Origin: Spirogloea muscicola
Lineage: Eukaryota > Streptophyta > Zygnematophyceae > Spirogloeales > Spirogloeaceae
NCBI GenBank assembly: GCA_009602725.1
Contig: WELB01000119.1
Span: 44,208-108,207, forward strand
Direction: 5' to 3'
Length of the DNA: 64,000 nucleotides
Of this stretch, positions 10,401 to 21,080 are shown piece after piece. Position 1 is the first letter of the stretch. Each line of letters opens with the position of its first letter. Both the position numbers and the translations under genes were made by a program. The notes below the pieces were generated by a model, which had not been told where the DNA came from, searched no databases, and saw only the letters and a program-made list of their open reading frames with translations.

Positions 10401-11133
10401 ACCTTGTGAGAGGCCAGCCCACAAGAGATAATAACCAGACTATCTGTACCAATCTGCCTTTTAGTAGGTAGACTCGTATCAAGACTTACAGTAGATTACC
10501 TAATAGCTTGTGTTGCAACATCTGCCTACTATATTACACATTGTCTTCCAGCCTTGATGTATGCAGGGAGAAGCAGTTATTACGGAAATCGAATCTACTT
10601 ATTTTGAATAGATGTTGGCTGTTTGATCATCAAAGGTATATACCGAGTATACGGTCACACGGTGCTTAGATTCTGGTCATACATTATCGTACGAGATTTG
10701 TTGAAATATTAGGACCAATAGAAAGTCAAGTACATTTGGCAGATTGTCATAACAGATATCTCATCCAAAGTGGTTAGTTTATCACTACGCATTTGTCACG
10801 TTGATTGGTATGACTATTTTTGTTGCAATCGTAGGAACAATTAACATTTCTTCCTCTTTGGATAGACAATCAGTTGTATTGTGTTTACATAGCCAGCTTT
10901 CACTAGCCTTTGAATTTATGGCAGAAAAATACCAGGTGTTTCAGAGTCCATCCTCGGAGGGGCGAGCACGACCATGGGGATCGCGACACATGCTGAAGCG
11001 ACATTACCGGCACCACCGGGGACGTCCAACGGTTGCTACGATTCGGTTCAACCAAGGTTACCGGCACTAGCACTCACAAACATAGGGAACGTTACATGCG
11101 TCGTCGTGCGACCGACTGGCGAGGTAGCCAACC
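10401..11133. other. AT-rich island without a recognised gene
   Basis: From about 10420 to 10940 the DNA is clearly richer in A and T than anything else in the window. No frame gives a recognisable protein and no terminal repeat was found. It could be relict element DNA or organelle-derived sequence; neither can be shown from the sequence alone. Confidence 0.4.
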
Positions 11134-11138
11134 TCAAC

Positions 11139-11669
11139 TGTAAAGAACTTCGCCCTACACACGCAGTTAGGGTGAGCAGTCCTTCTTGAGTTCGGCTGTA
11201 GGGGTTTAGGGACCAACCCACTACACAGGCAAAGCACTAGCGCATAGACGCAGCGGAAGACAGGCCCCGTGGCGCCGCCGTCCGGCGGTGACTCCACCTA
11301 TTGGGCGCAGGCCGGCGCAGCAGGCCCCGCAGCAAGGTGCGGCGGCGGCTGCGGCGGCGAGCAGCGGCAAGGCTGCTCCTGGGCTTCACCGGCTCGAACT
11401 CCCTCTCCTCAGCCTCAGCCCCAAGGCTCTTCGTGCTTCCCCGTGCCACCCCCCCTCCAGGGGTGTGAGCGGGTCGCCCCAAGGCCTGCCCTTGCGGGCG
11501 GGCCCAAGGTCCCCCCTTGGCAGGGTGGAACCTGGGAGGGTACTTCTGGACGGGCGGGCCACTTGCCCGGCAAGCCAGCCCGCCACCCGGCGGGCCCACT
11601 TGTCCCAAACAGCCGGTCATGTAATGCCAACAGAGCCACGTGGCATAACCAAATGGCTGGTTCATTACA
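11139..11669 (-). repeat. Solo LTR, family LTR-a
   Basis: Begins TGTAAAGAACTTCG and ends GGTTCATTACA. It matches, in reverse, the LTRs of Chromo-5. It is flanked by identical 5-bp repeats TCAAC at 11134-11138 and 11670-11674, so its borders are firm. No internal retroelement sequence adjoins either side, so it is a solo LTR left by LTR-LTR recombination. Confidence 0.88.
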
Positions 11670-11674
11670 TCAAC

Positions 11675-12090
11675 AGTACTCTCCAGCTATCTTTCCCAAT
11701 CTCACTGACGTTCCAGCCACGTAAGTAATCACACTGCATGGGAATGTCCTCACGTAATTGGGGCACGTCAACATGCCGTGCTGCAGCCCGAAACGTCATG
11801 AAAGAGACTCGCCATAGAGCACTTTTGAGGACTCGGTCTCCTTCTTTAGTAGTGATCTGCCAGACGACATATCAGCAGATGGAACCGGGATGTCGTTCAC
11901 TGCAAGTTGGTCAGCAAAGACAGCTTGTGAGGCCCTTTGCACACCTTCCGCTGTAGGAAAGGCCGACATCCATCCCCTTCTGGGCACCGCTTCGCTGTTT
12001 ACTGACCGGGCTCTGCCCACCACTGTCACATTGACTCTTGGCAAGGTACATATATGTACGTAGCGGTAAATTTAATTGAGGGGAGTCGCT
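11675..12090. other. Unassigned spacer, possibly Chromo-2 LTR start
   Basis: No gene recognised. It lies between the solo LTR and the DNA that becomes recognisable as the 5' end of Chromo-2. It may include diverged LTR-b sequence, but the match is too weak by eye to call. Confidence 0.3.
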
Positions 12091-12111
12091 TCATGTACGG
12101 CCTTTGCGAGC

Positions 12112-12160
12112 ATCATCATCAACCTCATCAACCTCATCAACCTCATCATCAACATCAATG
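12112..12160 (+). repeat. Microsatellite-like run of CATCAACCT units
   Basis: About three 9-bp CATCAACCT units flanked by degenerate CATCAT and CATCAA. It encodes no credible peptide. Confidence 0.7.
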
Positions 12161-12239
12161 ACCACCAATGGTGTGACAATCGTAAGCGCTACCGTTTGTC
12201 CGCGCGGACCGGCGCTGTGACCGCTGCACAAGATTGATC

Positions 12240-12385
12240 TTTGACCACGGGCCTTGCAGGTCCGCACGGGTCCCAGGTGGCTCGGTGTCCACCCTGGCCG
12301 TGCCAGGTACTGCCCGGGGGCCCAGGTGACTCGGTGGGTCCTGCACGGGCTCAGGTGCCTCGGTGCTTGCCTTGGACCCTTGCAC
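12240..12385 (+). repeat. Degenerate tandem repeat of about 50 bp
   Basis: The core CAGGTGNCTCGGTG occurs three times at roughly 50-bp spacing, each with CACGGG- or CCGTGCC-like neighbours. It lies just upstream of the Chromo-2 leader and may belong to a diverged LTR. Confidence 0.45.
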
Positions 12386-12722
12386 ATTTCCCGCCCTGTT
12401 TTGTGCCTAACTGTGTATAGGGATAGGAACGTTAAACTGGTTTTAGAGGAGTTCTTGCATCTAAGCTAGCCCCGTAAAATATTGTCTTACGACTGACACT
12501 GCAAGGATATTTCTGAGTCTGGACTAATCATTCGTGTAAGTGTGGAAAATTCTCCGGCTGTACATGGAGCCGTCGTCGGCGACGCGGCAGGTGTGCCCCC
12601 CTTTCGCCTTCGACATCGACGCACCGGGGTTATAAGATGCCGACTGGCTTTACTTCTCGGCGGCAGTCCTCATTGCCCGCTCAATAGTTTGCCTGCGTAG
12701 TCACCTGTGTCCAGTGAATTGC

Positions 12723-13316
12723 TGTGAAGAACCACGCCCCTACATACGCAATTAGGGTGAGGCGCCATTCTTATGTTCGGCTGTAGGGGTCGAGGAGCCA
12801 ATCCACTACATGGTGAATGAAGCACTAGCGCATAGGCGCAGCGGAAGGCAGGCCCTGTGGCGCCGCCGTCCGGCGGCGACTCCACCTCCTGGGCGCAAGC
12901 CAGCAGCTGTCCCTCAAGGGCCGCAGCCACGGACTCCCCGCACCAAACCCTGCAGCAGGCTGCGGCGGCAGCTGCGGCGGCAGGCAGCAGCAAGGCTGCT
13001 CTCGGGCATCACAGGTCCGGACTAATGTCGGGTCAGCCCAAGGCTCGTAGTGCTTCCCCCGTGCCACCCCCTCTCCTGGGTTGTGAGCGGATCGCCCCAT
13101 GGCCTGGCCTGCGGCGGGCCAAAGATCCTCCCTTTGACGGGCGGATCCTAGCCAGGCGTATTAGAAGACGGGCGGGGCCAGCCCGCACCCGGGCGGGCCA
13201 CTTGCCTGGCAAGCCACCCGCCCGCCAGCTGGACGGGCCACTTGTCCGTCAAACGGCTAACGGTCGTGTAACGCTAGCAGCACTGTGTGGCTCAACCAAA
13301 CGGCGGGATCAATACG
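12723..13316 (-). repeat. Solo LTR, LTR-a variant (a')
   Basis: Starts TGTGAAGAACCACGCC and is bounded by perfect 5-bp duplications ATTGC at 12718-12722 and 13317-13321. It shares the GGCGGGCC-rich core of LTR-a. The flanks are continuous Chromo-2 leader, as the intact leader in Chromo-6 shows, so it is an insertion followed by LTR recombination. Confidence 0.85.
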
Positions 13317-13849
13317 ATTGCTATGCCTATAAAGCAAGGAGTTGAGACCGGCCGTAGGGCAATCTCATTGTCGGCCAGGCGCTGATGTGCACTCTCGCCT
13401 GGTGCCCTCCCTCAGTCTGCATTTACAGCGTTGCTGTTTGGGGGTATGGATCTGGTGGGCTACCATTACTGCTTTTGCTTGCCTGGTGCACCGGCCTCGC
13501 TCAGCACCACTGTGATAGAATTGTCTCAGCAGATATGCCTGCCCGATCTGACTTGATCCCTCGATGGGTTGTAACAAAGTCATGGACTCGGAATCAAGTG
13601 TAGTCACCCTCTGCCCGCTGTTAACCTGCTAAGGTCGAGGAACTGGTTTTGATGAGCTGTCGGGGCTAATCGCTATCCTTGGTCGTCCGACTCCGAGGCG
13701 GTGCGGAGCGTTGTGCGCTTGATGGAGCAGTATGAGGCTACTGGTTCAAATGGACGTGCTTGCAACATACGTGTGGGGGGGTGCTATGAGATATGCAAAT
13801 TGCTCGCCCATGCTGTGGGCCGAGCAAGCCTGTAGGCCAAGTGCCTGGT

Positions 13850-14020
13850 GCTGCCGGAGCTACGGTTGGGGTGCCCAACTGTTTCCACCTGCTGCATCGT
13901 AGTCACGACTGGGGCGTGTCAAGCCGTCTCTACCAGCCATGTCTACCTATTGTTGTTGCTGCCGGAGTCATGACTGGGGTTTGTCCAGCCGTCTCCACCT
14001 GCCGTGTGGGCAAGGGAGGC
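13850..14020 (+). repeat. Leader-region tandem repeat of Chromo-2
   Basis: About three units of roughly 55-60 bp share a GTCACGACTGGGG-like core and a CCGTCTCCACCTGC-like end. The reversed counterpart lies in Chromo-6 (40175-40310) and in the Chromo-7 remnant (24190-24345). It is a family-specific feature of the gag or leader region. Confidence 0.6.
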
Positions 14021-14775
14021 AAACAAACAGGAGCAGACTCAACACCTGGCTTTGAGATAGTGTATGGCTTGCTTGTACTGCAAGATTCACTTCCCGCGGG
14101 TGTTGTGACCACCTCTGTGTGTGGAACCCTGCCCAGTCGCAGGCTCCAATAAAGAAGTCCACCCGGGGGATCTGATGAAATTGGGAGCTTCTTGTCGAGC
14201 TCATTGACCAGATGTACACTATGCACTAGCTTAACGAGTATCTGGGCAAGAAGTGGCTTGTGTGCCACTGCGCCCTGGGCATTGGACAAATTATTCGTCC
14301 TCGTCAGTTTGGAATCTGTCGCTTGGTGACAAGTGGCTTGTGTGCCACTACAAGCCACGATACCGCTTGTATATCAGCTATCAGCTGTGCTGCTGTGTAA
14401 TACGAGCTGGCCAGCACCCATTTGTCTAGCGTGTGTATGTGTCCTGGTGTGGTACAACCCGATATAAGCTGGCCTGACTGAGGGGCGTGCCCATGAAGGT
14501 CGTGAATTTCGTCAGGAGATCGGTATCTATGATGCTCGGCATGGGTGATGCCTGCTTTGGCACTCGCCTTGCCGACCTCAGGTATTGGCGGCTGTACACT
14601 TAGCACCCTGGCGTGTGCTGAGTGCACTTTCCAGTTGCTGGCAGTGTGGTGCTTGGCACTAAGTGCGATGAAAATGTAGCTGTCCGCCATTCTCATTGAC
14701 ATCAAGGCCTGGGTGGCCCTAGTCAGTAGCACTCCGGTGTCACCTACTTCCAGTAATGTACTTAGCTCTCTGCAG

Positions 14776-15474
14776 TTCGGCAGTTTCCTGGAGGCGGGGT
14801 ACACTATTGTGGAAAATGCTTCCCTTATGCCCATCCTACAGAAGCGGATGGACTGCACACTCGCCGTGTCGGTTTGGTGGTCTCCACGTCGGGCGGCGGG
14901 CCCACCATCACTGCAGATGTCGTCACCACCGATGTGGCGGATCGCTCCAACTCGAGGCTTTCTGCCTCGAGGGCTGGCCCTGCAGCGGCGAACGCAGCTC
15001 GCTGCAAGTCGGCAAAATACGCTTGACCACCCGGCTGCGGACGAGTTCGTACCCCTGGCCGTGGATGTGCACGAGGCTCTCGTGTCCCCAGTGGCTCGAC
15101 CTGCTTGCCAGGTTTGCGCGGCGCACTGTGCCTCGCAGGCAAGGTGAGCAGGCTGACTTCAACACGCTGGCTCGTTAGCCCAAGTCTTACCGCATGCGAC
15201 TGTCCACTTCCCTACAGCGGCCCATGGCCCACTCCTTGCATCTGCGTGCTGGCCGTGCTCATGCTGCACTCTCTGGCTTTTGTCAGGGGGATTATTGTGC
15301 GGCAGCTAGTCTGTCGGATTTGAGGCTATTCACTCGTTGTTATCGAGTGGTTCATCCTATACCAGTTCTGAGATAGCGCTTTTGGCCCCTTCGGAATTTG
15401 GCCCTTTTTAACCTTGTCAATTCTTTTCGGGCTGGGTTCTCACAGCCCTTGCCCCATTGGGAGTGCCACTTCTT
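14776..15474 (+). mobile_element. LINE copy 4 with target duplication
   Basis: A 5'-truncated LINE that begins inside the endonuclease region (FLEAGYTIVENASLMP), passes through KYA-, ADEFVPLAVDVHEAL- and QRPMAHSLHLRAGRA-coding DNA, and ends in the beta tail with GGGCTGG hairpin and GCCACTTCTT. TCTGCAG, 7 bp, is present at 14769-14775 and 15474-15480. The intact target, an uninterrupted CAGCTGCAGAGAG, is kept in reverse in Chromo-6 near 38913-38930. The frame carries several shifts, so it codes for nothing now. Confidence 0.8.
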
Positions 15475-15875
15475 CTGCAGCTGTTAATATTGTGATCACA
15501 GCTCTGGGTTGAGTAAGCTTGCGGAGTCGGGCTTTGGCAAAAATTATTAATACTCTCTGCAGCCACTACTTGGTACTTTTCGCCGGTATACCCCTTGTGA
15601 TGACCACGGTACATGCCACACTCGGCGGGTATGGACAGGACCATGCGGGTCTCGGTGTCCTGCCCGAGTGGCCCATTATGTTGGCAACATTGCTGAGTAG
15701 CGAAGCTTGAACCACTAGCTCAGCTTAGTGCTTAGTATCCCCGTGAACTCGTTGCTGCAAAGCGGCCGGCATCAGATGCCTGCAGCACGCTAGTGCACTA
15801 GAGTACTCTGGGTGAGTGTTCGTCTTCGCCTTTCTATGCCAACGTTGACTTGTATTAGATACGTTGCACAGCATC

Positions 15876-16693
15876 TGTGACGACCCTGACCCTTAACAGC
15901 ACAGTCGGGTCAATACGTCCTTATTGGTTTCGGTCGCTGGGGTTTAGAGACAAACCCCCAGCACAGTGAAAGCACCACGTGTGATACGGCAGCGGAAGTC
16001 TCGCCCTGAGGCGCTGCCGACAGGCAGCGACTCACCTCTCAGGTACGGGCCAGCGACTGTCCCCAAGGGAGCAGCCACAGTCTTACTCACAGAGAGCCGT
16101 CGAAGATCCGCGACGACGGATTGCGGCGACGGGCTGCAGCAGCGGGCAGCAGCAGAGCTGCGTCGGCGGGCTGCGGCAGCAGGCGGCAGCAGGGCTGCGC
16201 CTCTCTCTCGCGGGCTTCACTGAGTTTGACCGAGTTCCCTCTGAGTCCGCTCTCAGCCCTACTTATAGTGCTTCATGTGCCACCCTCCCCAGGGGTCTCT
16301 GGGAGGTTCGTCTCAGGGCCCACTTCGGAAGGCGGGCCCGATACGGGGAATCTAGTGCGAGGGCGGACCACGCGGCTCCCTTCTGGAGGCGGCGGCCGCC
16401 CTGCGGCGCCGCCGAGCGGCGGCGCCTTGCGGCGCCGGCTTGCGGCGCCGCCAGTGAGTCAGCGGTGTCGCGCGGCGTCACAGGCGCGACACGTGTCCCA
16501 TACACGTCATTGCGGGCACGACGGCAGAATCAGGAATATGCCGAGAAGCTCCGCTCTGGAAGACCAGGTTCGCCGTATCGGCTGGAGGCGGCGCGCCTGC
16601 ACGTCACATCGTCAGCAGGCGCGTCACACCGCGCGACACCTCGCGCGGCGCTTAACTCGAAGTCAAGCGTCCCGTAACGGCGGGGACGTTACA
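15876..16693 (-). repeat. LTR-c, 3' LTR of Chromo-1
   Basis: TGTGACG at one end and CGTTACA at the other. It is rich in GC palindromes (GGCGGCGCCGC). The neighbouring CTCCCC tract at 16695-16705 is the polypurine tract read on the other strand. Confidence 0.8.
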
Positions 16694-16758
16694 TTCCTCC
16701 CCACTTAAATGTTCACGTCCTCGGGAACAAGGAGAGGGGGGCCACGAACTCGAAGAGA

Positions 16759-17050
16759 TTAAGTCCGACGAGGGCGTGGAGTACTACGACGCGAAGGGGA
16801 AGGCCCTTTTGCAAGATACTTACGGAGAACGGCGCGACAGTGGGCAAGATTGGCCGCCGGTTCCCAGGTATTGTGCTCAAGTCCATAACCTAGCCACTTG
16901 ACAAGGTACTCTCGGGACTTACGTCGCCCACGGAGTTTGTCGCTGTGAGACAAGATCTCCTCCACCTGAAACTCTTCCTCATTCGCAACGACGAGGGGAG
17001 GTGGGGGCGGTTGGACACGATGCAGCGGGCGATAGGATGGACAGCACCAA
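16759..17050 (-). pseudogene. Chromodomain of Chromo-1
   Basis: The C-terminal integrase extension carries a chromodomain: EEFQVEEILSHSDK, REYLVKWLGYG and NTWEPAANL. Such domains in chromoviruses bind histone marks and steer integration to heterochromatin. Here it is a fossil part with no attached integrase core. Confidence 0.8.
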
Positions 17051-17186
17051 TCGACCCGGCGATGCAGATCCACGGATACACTCTGGCACGATGGCGTCTC
17101 AAAGGACAAATCAGTGCCAGCACATCAGAAGGAACCTTGCACTGTCAACCGTAAGAGAATACGAGGCTAATCACACGCAAGGACTC

Positions 17187-17198
17187 CTCTGATACCAA
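17187..17198 (-). promoter_or_regulatory. Primer-binding site of Chromo-1
   Basis: CTCTGATACCA on the + strand, read in reverse as TGGTATCAGAG next to the LTR, is the usual complement of initiator methionine tRNA in chromoviruses. Confidence 0.8.
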
Positions 17199-17942
17199 TG
17201 TAACAGCCCTGACCCTTAACAGCACAGTCAGGGGTCAGTACGTCCTTTTTGGTTTCGGTCGCTGGGGTTTAGAGACAAACCCCCAGCACAGTGAAAGCAC
17301 CACGTGTGATACGGCAGCGGAAGTCTCGCCCTGAGGCGCTGCCGACAGGCAGCGACTCACCTCTCAGGTACGGGCCAGCGACTGTCCCCTGTCCCCAAAG
17401 GAGAGTTCACAGTCTTACTCAGAGAGAGCCGTTGAAGGTCCGCGACGACGGGATGCGGCGACGGGCTGCAGCAGCGGGCAGCAGCAGGGCCTGCGTCGGC
17501 GGGCTGCGGCAGCAGGCGGCAGCAGGGCTGCGCCTCTCTCTCGCGGGCTTCACTGAGGTTGACCGGGTTGTCCCCGAGTTGGCTCAGCCCTACTTGCTTC
17601 ATGTGCCACCCTCCCCAGGGGTCTCTGGGAGGCTCGTCTCAGGGCCCACCTTCGGGAAGGAGGGCCCGATAGAGGGAACCTAGTGCGAGGGCAGGTCACG
17701 CGGCTCCCTTCTGGAGGCGGCGGCCGTTTTGCGGCGCCGCCAAGCGGCGCCCTGCGGCGCCGCCTTGCGGCGCCGCCAGTGGGTCACGGGTGTGGCGCGG
17801 CGTCACACCCGTGACGCCGCGCCTCACCCGTGACCCACTGCGACGCGCGTTGCACGCGCGTCGCACGCGTCAGTCGCGTGCGCGTTAATGATTACACGTT
17901 AGCGCTAACTTAGAAGCGTCCCGTAGCGGCGGGGACGTCACA
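17199..17942 (-). repeat. LTR-c, 5' LTR of Chromo-1
   Basis: Matches 15876-16693 over its length with some differences in the GC-rich palindromic core. Ends GACGTCACA. Confidence 0.8.
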
Positions 17943-18183
17943 GATACAGTGGCAAACGCATCCACTGAATTCGCTTGTCCCTGTGCCGGCTTTCAGAATG
18001 GGGTGGCCGTGTCCAACCCGCCTCATCTTCCTCTTGTCGAGGATACCTTGGAAGTTGAGGTGGATGAAGATCTTGTCACAGTGAGACATATGTCGCGGAC
18101 ATGGGTCCCGTGACTGTCGTGTCGACTACCAGCACAAGCTCAGTATGTGGAAGCATGCGGCGTTGGTTGCTACTTGAGCGTCC

Positions 18184-19590
18184 TGTGACGTTCCTCCATC
18201 TTGGGAGAACCAAACGGTACAGGTAGAAGTGCTCCGTGCATATACGTGTAGCTAAGTACGATCTGAGGCCCTGGGCTTCGTTCTGCACGTGCACCGTCCA
18301 GGAGACGCCGCTTCTTGTCGCGGCGGTGTAACACCGAAGCGCCGCTTCGCCGCTTCGTGTCTCCGGAAATTGTACAAATCGACGCGCCGCTTTGTGTCGC
18401 GAACCGGTACATATCCCCATTCGTCAGGCCCGCCCCTCCCGGGTTGGACCTTGGGGCTACCCTCGTCACACCCTCGGGGGAGGCGTGGCAGATGGAACGC
18501 TGTTAGTAGTAGACCCAGGCCAGACTCCTCAGTCGGACCAGTGACGCCGAGAGAGGCACAGCCCTGCTTGCCTGATGCCGCAGCCGCCACCACAGCTCTG
18601 CTGCTGCCGTCTGCTGCTCAGCCCTTTCCCCAAGCTCGTCACTGGACTCATCACCGGCTCTCTGTACGTGCTATGGCTGCGTCCCATGTCGGACAGCTTG
18701 TAAGCCAGACTGTAGCGTTCGGTCCCTGACGGGCAGGTTCGAGCCGAATGCGTCCTTTTTATGATTGAGTGCTTGGGAATATTGGGCAACCACCCGCCAC
18801 CAGGAAGCACTCCGGCACAGCCGAAGACTTGCCTAGTGGTGCCGCCGCTAGGCAGCAGCTCCACCTCCTGGGCACGCTCTGCACACTTGCCTCTAGCCCG
18901 ACGCCGCCAAGGTCTCCAAAGCGAACCGGCAACGAGCCGCACGGGGCAGCGATCTACAGCAGCAGGCAGCAGCTGGGCTGCGCCTCTCTCAGAGCTTAAC
19001 TGAGTCCCCCGCCTCTGTTCAGGTATTTCTCTGCCCCGTGCATTAGTGCTTCCCGTGCCACCCTCCCTCCACGGTGAACGGGGGTTCGCCCCATGGTCGC
19101 CCGAGAGGAAGCGTGACTAACGAGGACACCGTGAGCTGTCTCCAGCAGGCGCCATGGCGCCAAGCATGGCCACGGCAGATTATGCCGCCAAGCATGGCCG
19201 AGGCCGGGCATGGCCGCGGCCGAACATGCCGCCGGGGGCGTCCGGGTCCACGCATGCTGCCGAGCATGTCTGGGCCGACGGAGCATGACGGGAGCATGCG
19301 AGGTACCCGGACGAACTTGGACGGAACGACAACAGCGCGAGTGCCAGGGCGGTCCGTACCGTCCGGCACGAACGGCCACAAGAACACCATGTAAGCATTA
19401 ACAACACCGTTTGGCGCTCACAACTGTGGAACGTTACACAGACCCTCAGCAGAGTCACCGCCTTCTGGCGCTGCCTCAGGACAAAACTTCCGCTGCACAG
19501 TGTGCGCTGGCGCTTCACTGTAAGGGGCTTGTTCCTAAGACCCCCTAGGTCCGACCTCCGATAAGGACATGCTATGCGAAGAGGTACGAA
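18184..19590 (+). repeat. LTR-b copy interrupted by LTR-d
   Basis: Starts TGTGACGTTCC. The first half runs to 18710, the second resumes at 19439, and both match LTR-b read in reverse (GCCTCAGG and GTGCGCTGGCG in order). Its right end fades near 19590. It is the likely 3' LTR of Chromo-2. Confidence 0.55.
18711..19438 (-). repeat. Solo LTR, family LTR-d
   Basis: Starts TGTAGCGTTCGG and ends GGAACGTTACA. Perfect 5-bp duplications CAGAC at 18706-18710 and 19439-19443. It is the only copy of this LTR type noticed in the window. Contains a stretch rich in GCATGGCC-like motifs (19150-19270). Confidence 0.85.
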
Positions 19591-19734
19591 AACTGATTTT
19601 CTGTATTTGCGCGGGTAAGCATGTCGTGCCGTGCCCGTATAGCGCTAACTAGGCGTCGAGGTGCCACACCTGGAAATACGCCTACAGGCCAGGACTGCTT
19701 TTTTAATTACAGCAGCCTGCCCTCCATATGGCCA

Positions 19735-20013
19735 TGCTGCTCAGCCCGTCGCCGCAGCTCGCCGCTGCGGGCTTCGCCGTCTCTCTGTAAGTATCATGGC
19801 TGCGCCCTTGCGGGGACAGCTGCTGACCCTCGGTTGAGTCGCCGCCTTCCCACGGTGCCTCAGGGTAAGACTTCCGCTGCTGTATGTGCGCGTATGTGTG
19901 CGCTGTGTGCGCTGGCGTTCCACACTGTAAGAAAGTTGTCTCCAAATACCCTATGTCCGAAACCCAAATAGGACTTTCTGACCCTAACTGTGTGATTACG
20001 GACAGGGACATTA
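19735..20013 (+). repeat. LTR-b fragment, plus orientation
   Basis: Right portion of an LTR-b, ending ACGGACAGGGACATTACA. It contains the TGTGCGCGTATGTGTGCG run that is typical of the family. Confidence 0.55.
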
Positions 20014-20435
20014 CACGCAGGGCTGGGGCGGCGGCTGCAGCAGCAGGCAAGCAGAGCTGTGCCTCTCTCTGGGCGTCACGGTCTGACTGACGAGTCTGGC
20101 CTCGGCCTAGAGAGAGAAGGCGCGCGGTGCGCATGAAATTGAAAGGGAGGCCAATTCAAGCCTTACAAATGACCTATTAACTGGGTAATGAGCTGGCTAA
20201 GGGGGACACTAATATCTCCGGCCTACTACTCATAGCATTCAACCTGCCACCCCTCCCCCGGGGGTGTGACGAGGGTAGCCCCAAGGTCCGGCCCCTGGAA
20301 GAGCGGCCCGGACGATGGGGATACGACTGGCGCGTGCCGCGCTTGACTGGCGTGTGGCGCGCGTGAAGCCGCGCATGAAGCCGCTTTTCCGATACCATTT
20401 GGTTCTCCCAAACAGGGGGGACGTCACAGTGAGTC
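20014..20435 (-). repeat. LTR-b fragment with inserted 109-bp repeat
   Basis: An LTR-b piece in the opposite orientation to its left neighbour, running to GGGGGACGTCACA. It is split by the short repeat at 20110-20218. Confidence 0.5.
20110..20218 (+). repeat. 109-bp unclassified repeat, 7-bp duplication
   Basis: Begins GAGAGAGAAGGCGCGCGGTG and ends ACACTAATATCTC. CGGCCTA occurs at 20103-20109 and 20219-20225 and reads as a target duplication. Longer relatives lie at about 39411-39945 and 51391-52250. It has no evident terminal inverted repeat and no poly(A). Confidence 0.6.
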
Positions 20436-20877
20436 CCGGCTCGGCTTTTCCCAACCGCCCCCTAGCCGACGCTACGACGACGCTTTGCGCCCGGGCATGA
20501 CAAGCAGCTGGTTCGGGACCTCAAAGCACCTCAAAGTGAGCCGCGGCGTGCGGCTGGGGCGTGCCCAGCCGTTACAGCCTGCCGAGTATGATGGGCAGGG
20601 CAGTCTCGCCGCCTAGCTCCGTGAGATGAACGCGTGGGCCGTGCTGCGTGAGGCTATCATAAGAATCTCTTTCTTGAAAATCAGCACTTTTTCAGACCCA
20701 AAACGCAGAGGGCACTTTAGGAGAAATCTCTAGGCACCTGTCGCATCCCGCGTGGGAGTCGCGACCACGTACCTCACGGCGGATCTCGCCGCAGTGTGGG
20801 ACTCCACCAAATTTTCCACCATCCCCAGAGTGTTTGACACTTGGGATTTCACCCGCTCACTCATTACCAGCACGCAT
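20436..20877. other. Unassigned spacer
   Basis: No gene or known repeat was recognised. The left half is GC-rich, the right half carries a short AT-rich stretch. Confidence 0.3.
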
Positions 20878-21080
20878 TCTCCGGCGGCGGGCCGAAGATC
20901 CTCCCTTGAACGGGTGGATCCTGGTGAGAGGTATATCACAACGGGCGGGGCCTCCACCTGGGCGGGCCACTTGCCCGGCCAGCCAGCCCGCCACCTGGCG
21001 GGCCACTTGCCGTTAAACGGCAAGCTGTCATGAAACGCTAACAGCACCGTATGGCTTGACCACACGGCTGGATCATTACA
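20878..21080 (-). repeat. LTR-a' fragment at the left of Chromo-3
   Basis: GC-rich core with paired GGCGGGCCACTTGCC-type motifs, ending GGATCATTACA. It is followed at once by the TACCTCCCCAC tract, the reverse of a polypurine tract. Confidence 0.6.

Larger units (their letters stand above)
15876..17942 (-). mobile_element. Chromo-1: compact chromovirus with two LTR-c
   Basis: Two LTR-c copies (15876-16693 and 17199-17942) enclose only about 500 bp. That core contains a tRNA-type primer-binding site next to the right LTR, a chromodomain block (KSREYLVKWLGYG, NTWEPAANLAHC) at 16800-17000, and a polypurine tract next to the left LTR. Read on the minus strand these are in normal order, so the element retains both ends but little between them. 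It is broken as a coding unit. Its LTRs still resemble each other closely, so it is younger than its host Chromo-2. Confidence 0.75.
12091..20013 (+). mobile_element. Chromo-2: chromovirus remains, plus strand
   Basis: An LTR-like end near 12436 is followed by a primer-binding-like site (GGTTTTAGAGGAG) and then by leader and gag-region DNA (12440-15875). That DNA matches, in reverse order and strand, the leader of Chromo-6 at 38200-41170. Integrase C-terminus and chromodomain traces lie at 17943-18110, and an LTR-b copy starts at 18184. Four later arrivals sit inside: an LTR-a-like solo (12723-13316), a LINE (14776-15474), Chromo-1 (15876-17942) and an LTR-d solo (18711-19438). The element is badly broken and old, since so many others entered it. 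That its left and right parts belong to one element is inferred from strand and order only. Confidence 0.5.

Noticed and set aside
12091-12387. Minus-strand protein with an Asp/Glu/Val tail
   Set aside because: The acidic tail is the CATCAACCT microsatellite in translation and the rest has no recognisable domain.
13365-13607. Membrane protein suggested by hydrophobic plus-strand frame
   Set aside because: Homologous DNA in Chromo-6 and Chromo-7 shows this is the leader or gag region of an LTR element and the frame is not kept.
17187-17198. tRNA-like match (TGGTATCAGAG)
   Set aside because: It is only the 11-12 base primer-binding site next to LTRs; no cloverleaf surrounds it.
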